Below are positions 24,801 to 35,285 of a stretch of 64,000 nt of DNA, one piece after another. Position 1 is the first letter of the stretch. The number at the start of each line of letters is the position of its first letter. A model generated the notes under the pieces. That model was not told the origin of the DNA. It did no database searches and saw only the letters and a list, made by a program, of their open reading frames with translations. A program made the position numbers and the translations under genes. Source of the DNA: Conoideocrella luteorostrata (lineage: Eukaryota; Ascomycota; Sordariomycetes; Hypocreales; Clavicipitaceae). The stretch lies in the NCBI GenBank assembly GCA_032433595.1, contig JASWJB010000252.1, positions 1-64,000 on the forward strand. Direction: 5' to 3'.

Positions 24801-25871
24801 GTTGACAAGCTTTTCAAAGACATCACCAAAGGGATGCTTCGGCGCAAACGCGGCGCTGACTTTGACTTGTCCGATTCTGACGATGATGGTGAGGCTCGCA
24901 AACGCATGAAGCGCCGCCAATTCGCCAAGATGCAAAAGGCTTTATTTGCCGATGAGCGAGTTAAGAAGATTGCCGAAAACCCGGGTAATCAGGCCTTCCT
25001 CCGGACCATTGAGGACCACGACAGCGAAGACGAGATAGACTTCTTGGACGGCCTGGACTTTCCGTCACAACAAGCAGACTCTCACCAGCCCCAGGACGAC
25101 ATAGAGAGCCAGCAGGCTCAGGACAGCAATATTGCTACCACAACGACCACTACTACTACTATTCCCGACAGCCAACCACAGCCAACGAAGCCAAAGCCGC
25201 TGGGCGTGGCACCAGAGAACAGGCCTCCTCTCGCTCCTCACCCGCGGAGAACAAAGAGCGGCAAGAGGCCCTCCAACATTGGGGATGTCAGAGAAACACT
25301 GTCCAGTCTCCTGGATGAGCCCCAAGGCTCCATCATTCCCGCTACGGAAGCTGGATCGGACAGTGAAGACGATGAGCTTCATGCAACGTCATCGTCATCG
25401 TCACTCAGAAGAAGCGACAAGGAAAATCAGGCTCCAAACTTACGGCGTACGACCTCCGTCGTTGACCGCATTAGCTTGAAGCGCAATGCCTCATCCGCCG
25501 GAGCTACCGGAGCTACTCGAATGGCCTTTACTACGCAGAATTCATCCTCCTCATTCAAGGTGCCCGCTCTTTTGAGACGAGCCACCACCAATTCGAGCCT
25601 CATGACCGGGGGGTCGAGCGCATCATCATCGTCATCGTCATTGTCGTCATCATTAAATGGAGGAATGGGCAGCGCAGGTGGATTCGGAGAAGAGGCCAAG
25701 ATCAAGAAGGGGGCAGGGAAGAAGAGCGGCATCAATGGCTTTGCTAGGGAGAACGGGCAGAGGGTCAAGATGCAGCAGAGCGAGCGGAGGAGACAGGAGA
25801 GGAAGGTGAAGGGGGCGGAGAAGAGAATAGGCATGGTGGGTGGTTTGTTGGGGCGAGGAGCATTCGAGTAA
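21844..25871 (+). CDS. MRC1: Mediator of replication checkpoint (Mrc1/Claspin)
   Basis: Mrc1 travels with the replication fork and relays the ATR/Mec1 signal to the Rad53/Cds1-type kinase. The exons are 21844-24698 and 24770-25871 (1318 aa), split by a 71-bp intron with a clear ACTAATAAC branch site. The ATG at 21844 is chosen because it begins MVSSRGSSPAS; no upstream in-frame ATG is seen. Long acidic and charged coiled stretches fill residues about 200-620. A cluster of SQ/TQ sites (for example LTQ, SQE, ATQ, LSQSQ, ETQ, PSQ) at about 690-800 is the expected kinase target region. The conserved Mrc1-like block begins just before the intron and continues as DKLFKDITKGMLRRKRGADF and RRQFAKMQKALFADERVKKI. 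The C-terminus is Ser-rich with basic ends. ATRIP, its upstream partner, is encoded about 9.4 kb to the right. Confidence 0.92.
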
Positions 25872-26357
25872 AAGGCATGGATGGGTCGGGGTTGTGTATG
25901 TGTGATGTTGATTCTAAAGTCTGGCGTTTTGGGTAATTTCTTTTGTATAATTTCAATTGGCGGGGAGAGAAATAGAGGTATTAGCAACGGTAGGCGCAAC
26001 TCACTAGGCGTTTTAAGCATGGCTAATCGATTGATTGATATATTCATTCACAACTTATTCGAGCAAACGACTAGTAGTACGTATAAACAAAGGGGGTATG
26101 AGAATAAGAATGAAAATGAGAATGAGAGAGCCACTTGAACCTGATTCAAGCCTTTGGGGGCCCACGACAGCGAAATCTAGTCATCATAAGAGTTGCTCGC
26201 CTTTCGCCATGGTTATGCAATTTTCACAAAAATGTCGATAAGTCCCAGGTATGTCGCTTAAGATGAGAAGGGAATACAAGAAGAATAGGAGGTAGAAAAC
26301 GCTGCGCTCAAACGAGAAAACAAAAGAACTGTGGTATGCCAAACTCCGTTTTCATGC
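25872..26357. other. Convergent 3' flank between MRC1 and the methyltransferase gene
   Basis: This stretch of 486 bp separates two convergent genes. It carries purine-rich GAGAATGAGAATG-type repetition near 26098-26130. No gene is seen. Confidence 0.6.
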
Positions 26358-27311
26358 TCATTGGGCCTTCTGCGCCGTGACAACGACATAATCAAACATG
26401 ACTTTCAAGTCAGGCTTCTTAGCTGCTAACCTCACCCTCGCATTCAGCATTTCGACCTCGTCTTCCGGCCAGCCCAGCACGTCTCTTACCAACACGGCCG
26501 TCATGGCCTCCACGCCCTCGACGTAGTTGAAGCTCATCATGGTGCCAATCTCCTTGTTGTGCTGGTCTTTGGGCCAGGATCCCACGGGGACCTTATTTCG
26601 CGTTTGCTTCACGTGCTCGAACCCCGAGTCGCGAGCCCACCGTTTTAAATAAGGGGTAGGGTCCAACATGCGGCCAGTTTTGGAGCACGCCTCTCTCATG
26701 GCAGAGTGCAGCTGCAAGAACGGGTGTGCAGGATGGCTCGCAGCAAGGGGCTTTTCGCTATCGTCTGAGGCGCTGAAGAAAGACGTCGACGGTTCCTGGA
26801 ATTCCACCCATCCGCCGGGCTTGAGTGACTCGTGTATTTGACGCATGAGGCGGGGCCAGTCCTTGATCGAGGCGGCCATGTATCGGCAGTGGATGTAGTC
26901 GTAGTGGTTTGGCTGAACCCAGTCTAGCTCGACATCGTCGACCAGGAACTTTACATTGTTAGGGACCCATGATGGTTGGATGGGGGAGAGATCGTTGCCG
27001 GTGATGCGTGCGGAGGGATAGGAATCGCCCATGGCGATGGACCACAGGCCGGTTCCGGTGCCAATGTCCAATATGTTCTTGTTCTCAGGGTGAACTGGCG
27101 CGAGGAAGAGCTGTCCATCGAGGAGGCGCGTGATGGCGTAGTGAAGCATATCGAGACGGTCTTGCTCGCGCTCGTCATTGGGGAAGCTGTAGGAACCGGA
27201 TTGGTAAGCGTGGTAGCGGCGGTTGTGTTTCCATTCGTAGCGCGTGATGGAGCTGTAGATGGAGGTGCTGGCGTTGGAGACGTCTTCGCCGTAGGTCGAG
27301 TCGTTGTCCAT
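26358..27311 (-). CDS. LaeA-like class I SAM-dependent methyltransferase
   Basis: This is a single-exon gene of 317 aa. The start at 27311 (MDNDSTYGED) is preferred to an upstream in-frame ATG because the family begins shortly before a YRWKxNRRYHAY-type block, here YEWKHNRRYHAY at residues 25-36. The SAM-binding motif I is NILDIGTGTGLWSIAMGD at about 79-96. Motif II/III regions follow as VDDVELDW and DYIHCRYMAASIKDWPRLM, then SLKPGGWVEFQE, typical of fungal LaeA/UMTA-like proteins. Such proteins are often called regulators of secondary metabolism, but the family is large and most members have no known substrate. No biosynthetic cluster surrounds it. A perfect inverted repeat lies about 90-115 bp upstream of the start. 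Confidence 0.9.
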   Translation of the reverse strand: MDNDSTYGEDVSNASTSIYSSITRYEWKHNRRYHAYQSGSYSFPNDEREQDRLDMLHYAITRLLDGQLFLAPVHPENKNILDIGTGTGLWSIAMGDSYPSARITGNDLSPIQPSWVPNNVKFLVDDVELDWVQPNHYDYIHCRYMAASIKDWPRLMRQIHESLKPGGWVEFQEPSTSFFSASDDSEKPLAASHPAHPFLQLHSAMREACSKTGRMLDPTPYLKRWARDSGFEHVKQTRNKVPVGSWPKDQHNKEIGTMMSFNYVEGVEAMTAVLVRDVLGWPEDEVEMLNARVRLAAKKPDLKVMFDYVVVTAQKAQ

Positions 27312-27399
27312 GGCGGTGATGCGAAGATGGATAAGGAAATAAACCAAAGTGCACTCGGATGTTGGGAGATGTATGCAAAGTAAAAACTATACTTGAGTG

Positions 27400-27427
27400 G
27401 GATCCCGGCGATCCCAAGCCGGGATCC
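27400..27427. promoter_or_regulatory. Perfect 10-bp inverted repeat upstream of LaeA-like gene
   Basis: GGATCCCGGC at 27400-27409 and its exact complement GCCGGGATCC at 27418-27427 are separated by 8 bp that themselves contain GATCCC. The element sits 89-116 bp upstream of the methyltransferase start codon, so it could be a dimeric transcription-factor site or a hairpin in the leader. The role is inference. Confidence 0.5.
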
Positions 27428-30400
27428 AAAGCGACTGAGTTGTTATTACCTGCAACTCCTCCTTGGGCGAATTTGTAAGGGATGTGAGATTATGTAGCTG
27501 TGATTGATGGTCTATCTGCAAGCCGAGCATGGGTGAGTGGTGGCGATGATTCACTATCCTCAATGCTCCCGAGTCATTCAGCAGTCGTCCAGGGTTCCGT
27601 TCCGCTTAAAAAATGGCATACAGCAGAGAAACACATGTAACGACTCCACATGGGCATTGGGTTTGAAGAATCGCGGATTCTCGCAATGTGACTAAACTGG
27701 GAGGATGTCGTGTCAGCGCAATGTATCTGTAACTCATCCCCCGGCCCCGTCGAGGCGAACCGAAGTGCCGACAGAAAGAAGGAGTGCCGTTCGGGCCGCG
27801 AAACCAGCAGTAAGGTATGAAATGCCTATATTGTACATACCTGGGGTTTGAAAGATAAAGTCCGTGCTCAGTCGTCATGTGTACGATGCTCTGTGCAGTA
27901 CAGATAGAGCATAGGCGCATTAGGTACGGAGTACAATATGGGCGTGGCATGCAAATGCGACTGAGAGCGCGAGAGAGCGCGAGCGAGTGGTGGAGTGATA
28001 TAGCAGCAGTTGCACGGTGACGACTCGGCAATGCCTGGGCGCGGAATATCACGTATAATATTGTATTAGGCCATGTTAATCTAGGTTAGAGGAGGGTATA
28101 GGGAGGGAAGGAGCGAGTAGGGAGGAGGGAGTTGGGAGAAGGGTCAGGTTCGAGAAGTGAGGTGAGTCGGAAAGAAGGTGTCGTCGTATGAGAGACGACA
28201 CATTCATACAAATAAGGGAATAAGGTTTAACTGGTGCGTACAACCGTGGTCCGTGGTCTGCTGAAGTACCTTTGTAGCAATTACCTAGTAGTTAATTAGC
28301 CGTCCAATAATGTAGGTACTTCGTCATTGTGTGTGCCGGACCAGAGTTACCCTCCCCTTCCCTATCCAATCTTCATTCTTCGTGGCCCTTCTCACTTCCT
28401 TCTGTGCATTAGTTAGAGTTACATCTCAGCGGCCGTGACACCGCGACGCCGCACCGTATTCTCTTCCCCTTCTCCTTCGTCTTCCTTTCCCACTTCTCCA
28501 ACAGGGCGCCAGCAGCAGCCCGATGGAGCTGCCGCTACGGTCCGCATATTTAGGACAAGGTAAATTGTCGACTCCATGCCTATATCGCATGGCGGCGTAT
28601 TATCCTCTGATTGTACTCCGTGCAGCACAACACAGTACAAAGCGCAATACGGAGTACAACGCAATACAATAAGAGCCATTTTATTGAGTACAGCACAGCA
28701 CGACTCTTCTCTCAACCAACGGGTCAATCATCAAACCCTTGGCATCTTGACACACTCGCATGGGCAGATAGAAACGTGGAGATGACGGCCTGATGAGCAA
28801 GGGGGCGACCTCTCGCGTTGCCCAGCTTTTGTCTCTCTCGCTCTCCCCGTCTGTGATCCTGGCTGGGCTCGTGGAAATCCCCAGTTTAATACCCCGGCTT
28901 ACTCACGTACCTAGGCTAGGAAATTATGCAGATATTACCTCTGGCTGATGAATATCCACCATTGGGACTCTGGCGAAATTATAGCGAAGCAATCATTGCG
29001 TGGGATGAGACAGTAACGATATCAAAATGATATACAGGCGACAGTGCGTTAGGCTCTCCCCATCGATTGCGCCCAACCGTCTAATCTCGTTGGATGATCA
29101 GTTTACATGTACGGAGTACGGCACCGGTGTGGACCAACAAGGAAGAGGATTCAGGGCATGAAATGCGGGCAGGCAAGCAGGCAAGCAGGCAAGCAGGCAA
29201 GGGTTACCCACCCAGGATCTTGCTCTGGGTTGTTGGACGTACTGGACGCAAACGCGACAGTCAAGCCACACGAGTTTCCTGTCAAGCAAGGGAGCATGGG
29301 TTTGAAGTCCTTTATTGGGGGTAATCCATGTAAGGCTGTTGAATGACCAAAGTGATTGAAATGCCACAGTGTACGGAGAACGGAGTGGTCTTATTACATG
29401 CGCCGGGCTACGATGGCACAGCATGTCGCAGGTTCAGCGGTCCAGCGCCGTCATCCTGCAACTATTGCCTACATTACGGATTGGCATGGTCGGGTGATCT
29501 GTCCGGTCTGGCCAAGCACAATAATCCAGATTATTGGCATGATCAGTAGTATCTGGTTGCTTGAGGCCTCCCTCATTCATAGTAGGACACGACCAACCAA
29601 CAGCAGCATAACGGGTCTACTCCAATCAGTGGATATTGCGTCCACGTCGTGGGTGATAGCCAACACGAAGAGAGTTCCCATTGGGGAAATGACTGCGATG
29701 GGTAATACAATGCGCGCGTATCATAGTATTACTAGTACATGTCAGCTTCGCAATCTGGTGTGTGGGGGGCGCGGCGGCGATGGCGATGAATTGCATTATT
29801 ATTACGGAGTACAGGACAGTTACATGGCAGGCAGGCTGTGTGTCATATGTACATGCAGTTCTCTTTGATCGTAACGGTCTCTTAAGTTTCTGACGAATCC
29901 TGAAAGACGAGAAGAAGAGGGAGGCTAAACGAGACGAAACGGGGAAGAATGAAACGAAATCCGGCTTGGTCTGTTGGTTCTTTTGCTCATGTAAATCACC
30001 AATCCATGTGCTTTCAATAGGTACGTATTTGCGGCTATATTGGCGAAGTAGTTATGTATGCTGCGCTCCACTGTGCGATCACGGGATGAGATATGCCATG
30101 CCACGCTGCCATCTTGCATGACAATTCGCCAGTTTCCGAGAACATCCATCCTTCCCTTCATTCCGCCGTTCCGCAGTTCCGCCCTCTTCCGCTGCGAACT
30201 GTCAGCAGTCAGCAATCTCGACATGGATACTGTACATGGACGCAAGGAAAAAACGGCGCCACCGCGGCTTCCGAACGTTGTGCCACGCGACGAGCAAGGG
30301 TATTAAACCGGCCGAACGAACGAGCTGCCACGGCGAGTTCCAGAAAGGGCATTCTCCGTCCGTATGGGGGAGTATTTGTCCGGAGCAGATGTGCTTTTAC

Positions 30401-31623
30401 TGCAATATATGGTCCATCATCCTTCCATCGTTATTACAATACACTGGCTCTGGCTTTTTGTCTTGCTGGGGGCATGGTTGGCTTGATCCACAAACTTGCA
30501 TGTTGGGTGTACGTCCCCTATTTATTCGTGCGATAGATACGAGCCATGCGAGCCGGCACGTCACTTATCTTGTCTCGTTTTCCCTCTGCCAGGAAATTGA
30601 CTGCAATACTGATTACACCCATTGAAATCTCCACGAGATCCTCTTCGTGCGAGCGTAGAGTCTCCCAAGAAGCCCGTGGAAGCGCAGACAATTCTGACGA
30701 AGATATGGATAGAACAGCCAAGCTTCCTCTTTCGACCCTTTCGCCTTGACACCGCGGCGATTACTGGGATGAAAATAATCCGATGGAGAATCGGACAGAG
30801 ACAGCCCGGCCCCCTCCTAGAGTTAAAGGGGATACCTATTCTGAGCGCTTCCACGTTGATGACAGGCCTGAAGCGAAGAGGCAGTACAGACAGAGTTTGG
30901 GAAGGTTAGACAATCTTGTCCGTCGGACAGATTAATTATTCTATCTTCACGGACCTACGGAAAGAATTGTGTATCCGAGTACTCCGTAATCTGGCAAATG
31001 GCCCCATGCCTTCTCGACTTGGGTGACACCTTGGTGAAAACTGTGCTGCTTTCCGGACGCAAGAAAGGTGAAAAAGAGAGATTGGATACAATCCTGACAT
31101 CCATCAATCGCGGAGGCATGGACTCCTTGGTCGACACAATAAAAATTTTCTATCTGGAGCAGATTTTTAATGTCACCAAGCAGACAAACAATGAGGTCAT
31201 GACACGTCATCCAGTCATAATCTATATCCCCAAGACAGCTGATTGACAACTTTTCAAGCTATGGACCATTGATGCTGCGCCTTATATTACCCTGCCCGCC
31301 GTAACCTAGTCTATCATATTTTCGAGCTTGAGTATACTACTGCCCCTGCACCCAAGTAAAGATTCCCGGGCCAGACTACTGAGCTTGGGGATTGGTTGAG
31401 CCTACTTCCTACATCACTTGCATGTGCAAGAAATATGGCATACGCGCGTGCGCAGGGAGATGAAAAGATGCTTTTCGGTCGGTTCAAGTTCAACCACACT
31501 ACACAAAAGAGACAAAGGTAAGAACACCGTAGATGTTATCAGCTTGATGCCAAAAAGTCCAAGTCCCAAAAAAAAAAAAAACTGGCAGAAAGAAACAGAC
31601 ATGTGAGGTTCCACTAGATTCAT
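27428..31623. other. Long intergenic region, no gene recognised
   Basis: About 4.2 kb holds only short open frames without domains. It carries copies of the dispersed motif at 27924, 28648, 29109, 29803 and 30980 and an 8-bp tandem repeat at 29169-29201. The left end is the methyltransferase promoter and the right end the CDS1 3' flank. Confidence 0.55.
29169..29201. repeat. Four tandem copies of an 8-bp GCAGGCAA unit
   Basis: The unit GCAGGCAA is repeated four times without error. The same unit in reverse complement (TTGCCTGC) forms a shorter array at 34601-34625. Both lie in intergenic DNA. Confidence 0.9.
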
Positions 31624-33270
31624 TTATTTGCTGATTGTTCTCTCGACACAATCGAGGAACTAAATCAAATAAATATCAGCGAAAGTCTCATATTGGATAT
31701 AACTCGAGGTTGGAAACGTACCTTTTCGGAAACAACACCTTGGTTGCCCAAATACCGCGACATGCTCTTGACGAGTTCAACTTGCTCTTCCGGACTTAAG
31801 CTCGTAATCGCAGTCTCGAGAATGGAACCCATAGTGACTTTATGAAGGGAAATAAAGGTATGGTAGTACATGTAGGCAAAGAAACCCATGATGAACTGGC
31901 AGTCCATGCGATCCGTCATACCGCCGTGCCCAGGGATGGAGTCGCCAAAATCCTTGATCTTAAAGCTGCGCTTCAGGCCTGAAGCAAAAAATCCACCAAA
32001 GGGAGCGATCAGAGACGCAAACGAGGCCAAAATAAATGCGTGAATCTGAACTGGCGCGAAAGTAAGTGAAAGGTTGGAGAACTTTGGCGGCAGGAAGAAG
32101 AATTCAGGCGTATGAAAGGTGCGAGGGATGAACACTGGGTTTGGATCGCACTCGAGTCCAGAAAATATAGTAGCACCGAGGTCCTAAATGTACATGTCAG
32201 GAATGTGTACATGTGTAGGTAAAGGTTGGTGAGGACGCTGAACAAACTTACATTAACCGGGCAGATAAAGTACTTGGAGCGAATCATCAGGTTCACGAGA
32301 ATCATACCAAACAGAACAGTAGTAATCCAAGCGCCAACGAAACCCTCGACCGTCTTCTTCGGCGACAGCTTAATGAGCTGCGTACGACCAAAGGCGATAC
32401 CGCAGATATAAGCAAAGATGTCGTTGGTAATGACGAGCGCAGCCGGCAGGAAGAACCAAATCATGCCCTCAAACACATTATTCATGACGAAATGCGCCTG
32501 GACAACAATGAGATACAGGGCCATGTGCGTCCATGCGAAATTGGTGAACTGAAACTTGTAATGACCAGCCTGGAGCGAGGCCACGAAAAAAACGAAGCCT
32601 AGGAGTGCCAAAACCAAAAAAAAATTAGCGCCTCTAATACAAACAGAATCCATAAATAAACCTTACTCACCAAAAACATAAAGAATGAAGCTAATGAAGC
32701 GGTGATGCGTAGCCAGCGGCAGTAAAACCTTGTCAACCAGAACAATATGCTTGAAGTAATAGATGACACTCTCGCCGTATAGAAAGTACATGGTTGTAGC
32801 TAACCAGTACCAGTTGAGACTCTTGGTAGATCGAAGGGATCGAGCGCGACTAGGGACGTTGGCAATGGCGATGACCTCTTTGAAGGAGATTATTTGAATT
32901 GCAGTGACAATTATGATGATGTAGATGTGGCCCATGAAAAGAGCAACAAAAAACAGGACCAGCATACAAAGGGTCCAGAATGTCCTAGTGATGAAATTGG
33001 CCTTTTTCCGCTGGTATTCTTCCTCGGGAGTCGGAGGTTTCTAATGTATCAGAGGGTCAGCATGTTTTGCTCGCATGGCGCCTTTCATCGGCCCTGCGCC
33101 AGACGTACCTCTTGGACGGGCTCCAGTTGGGCTTGAGGTCTGGATCGTACCCGCGTAGGAGAACCGCCTCCATCTTCGCTAGCATCACTGAAGCTTGATC
33201 GACGGCCCTCGGAGCCGCTGGTCTGGCCGTTGCCGTGAGGGAACCTGACCCCTCTCTTTGATCTGCCCAT
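31624..33270 (-). CDS. CDS1: Phosphatidate cytidylyltransferase (CDP-diacylglycerol synthase)
   Basis: This enzyme makes CDP-diacylglycerol from phosphatidate and CTP in the ER, feeding phosphatidylinositol, phosphatidylserine and cardiolipin synthesis. The five-exon model is 33270-33109, 33040-32671, 32598-32252, 32183-31722 and 31659-31624 (458 aa); introns are 62-72 bp. The last exon adds only 11 residues, FLDCVERTISK, and is easily missed. A hydrophilic Arg/Ser-rich N-terminus of about 75 residues precedes multiple membrane segments. The family block ITNDIFAYICGIAFGRTQLI is followed by LSPKKTVEGFVGAW. The CDP-DAG synthase signature lies at about 361-385, from SGLKRSFKIKD to GHGGMTDR, with the conserved K-R, K-D, H-G-G and D-R residues. 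Assignment is firm. Confidence 0.95.
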
Positions 33271-34390
33271 GGTCGGAGACTGTAGACTGAATCGAGGGGA
33301 ATTACGACTGAATCGGTCGCTGCGTGTGGATGTAGGCCTTTGATGCGCAATGCTCCAAGACCAGAATAAAGGGAATAATAATAAGTTGAGGGTTTGGCGT
33401 CGACGGGAGCGTGACACGGCGGTCGCGGCCGCGGCTGGGTCGGAAAGTTGCGAGGCTGGAGAAGCTGCAAACGCAAGAAGATGCAAAGGCCGGATGCGCC
33501 GCTTGCCCTGGCGCAAGATACCCGAACAGGGCTCTTGGAAGCTTGGTCGACAGGTGAAAAGCAGTTTATGGGAATGCACACAATCAGCCAGCGCGCGTGC
33601 AATGCAAATGCGGCAGTAGGGAAGAGCAACGGCTGGATCAAAGGCGTCGTCGGTGATGCGGTGGTTGACGATTTGCAGAATGGCGAATCTGTTGGGAATT
33701 CAAACGGGACCTGCCTGGCTGATGACGATGCGGGAACGGCAGGACTGGGCTACTGGGCTGGCTCTGTCACCACACTAACTACTGCTACATTACTACTGGC
33801 TGGCCTGCGGCTTGGCGTGGCTCCGTCTTGAGGCCGGGCAGGGCTGGCCTGGAGCTTCAACGGGTAGGGGAAGGAGGGAATTCACTCCGCAATACAGGTT
33901 TGCCTTGACATTGATGTGACATTGATGAATGCAGAGTACAATAGCATCTTTTCTGCTCCGTACGGAGTAGAGATATCAATAATTTTGTGCCAAGTCCACC
34001 CCGTCAGTTAGCTACAGACGGCACCAATACTTGAATGTCCATCTTTTTGGTACAAACCCAAGCAGAGTAGTCAGTTTGCCGTGAGCCTGATTTGTTTGTT
34101 GCAGCTTCGCACTCGTGGCTGGGGACAGAAACCCTGTTTTCGTCACCGACCGCAACTCCCCCGTACTCGGTCTTGTACTCCGTACTCCGCCTCCATCCGT
34201 GCCGAGTACGTGCACAACAAAGACTTATGGCCGTTAGGCACCAGATGACTGCGGAGTTGACGGAGCGCCTTTCACAGCTTATGCAACACACACTTTGCGA
34301 CACCAAACTGCAATGCTCAGCCTCGTCTGCGTGGATGGCGAAGTATTGCATACATAAAGTATCGGCTTGTTCGTCGATGACAGACAATAC

Positions 34391-34444
34391 GAATACTCCG
34401 TACAGTGCTCGCGAATACAGTGCTCACGAATACAGTGTTCATGG
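34391..34444. repeat. Three-copy 15-bp tandem repeat, first copy carrying a TCCGTAC insertion
   Basis: The second and third units read GAATACAGTGCTCAC and GAATACAGTGTTCAT (15 bp each). The first unit is 22 bp because TCCGTAC sits between GAATAC and AGTGCTCGC. The extra 7 bp create the dispersed word TACTCCGTAC at 34394-34403. Confidence 0.85.
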
Positions 34445-34600
34445 TTAAAACATTTCTGAATTTCTGAAATTATCATGAGCAGGGGGCGCGCTTAATCCAT
34501 GGCGCTGCCATCTGGGGTCGGGCAGGGAAACTGAGAGTTGTCAGTCTCCCTCCGTCGGCATCGGCGCCACTCCGTATCACAGAAGAGTCCGATGTGGCAG

Positions 34601-34625
34601 GCCTGCTTGCCTGCTTGCCTGCTCG
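34601..34625. repeat. Tandem TTGCCTGC units, reverse complement of the 29169 array
   Basis: About three copies of an 8-bp unit (GCCTGCTT phase) match the complement of the GCAGGCAA array at 29169-29201. Confidence 0.8.
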
Positions 34626-35285
34626 CATGTCTAGCCGGTTGGACAATAAATGCTACAGCACTCCGTACTACAGCAACCATTCAGAGCTTGGGCCGGTGAG
34701 GAGTGGCAGTCAGTCAATCATTCAGGAACTTGTGATGGCTGCTGGGTACGGAATTCGCTGCGGGTCCTTGAACATGTTTTCCTCGGTCTGCAGCTCATCA
34801 CAAGCTAGCACAAGACTCCCGAAGCCAGCTTTTTGAACTGATTGGATAAAGAAGAGACGAAGTTTGGAGTTTTGGAGTCGAAGTCGGCAGCCCAGGTCGT
34901 GATATCTCTACCATATACAGTTGTATTCCGTATTCTCGCAAGCTATTCCTTAACAATTGGCACGCATGCCGCCTTCACAAATGAAATTGTTTCCGCTCCT
35001 CGGTGGCGCCAGCCTCGAGCCGTACAGCGCTGTTCTCTGTGGGGTGGCAGGGTGGTTAGCTGTGGCGTACTCCGTACTTGCGTCTGGGAACCTACAACTA
35101 GTATTTGCATGCACTTATCCGTGAGCTGTTGATTGACTGCGGGGCAAAACGTGACTGCGCGAAGGGTTGGCGACTCCCATCACGACATTCCAACTTGATG
35201 CACGTCTCGCGTGCTCCGCTGCTCGCTTCCAGCCCGCCCGCGCGCCGTCTTGCAGAGGCCATGACTCCATCGTATTGGTCCAGAC

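Larger units (their letters stand above)
33271..35285. other. Divergent intergenic region between CDS1 and the ATRIP gene
   Basis: About 2 kb should hold both promoters. Minus-strand open frames of 194 and 164 aa over the CDS1 leader are not separate genes; they read through the CDS1 first exon or its shadow. Motif copies occur at 33960, 34176, 34394 and 35068, and two small tandem repeats lie at 34391-34444 and 34601-34625. Confidence 0.55.

Noticed and set aside
25427..26047. 206-aa minus-strand open frame over the MRC1 3' end
   Set aside because: A poly-Asp run arises from the Ser codons of MRC1; antisense shadow.
26358..27311. Secondary-metabolite cluster around the LaeA-like gene
   Set aside because: No polyketide synthase, peptide synthetase, terpene cyclase or P450 is present nearby.
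33057..33641. 194- and 164-aa minus-strand frames over the CDS1 leader
   Set aside because: They include the CDS1 first exon or its frame-shifted shadow, and upstream parts are likely 5' UTR.
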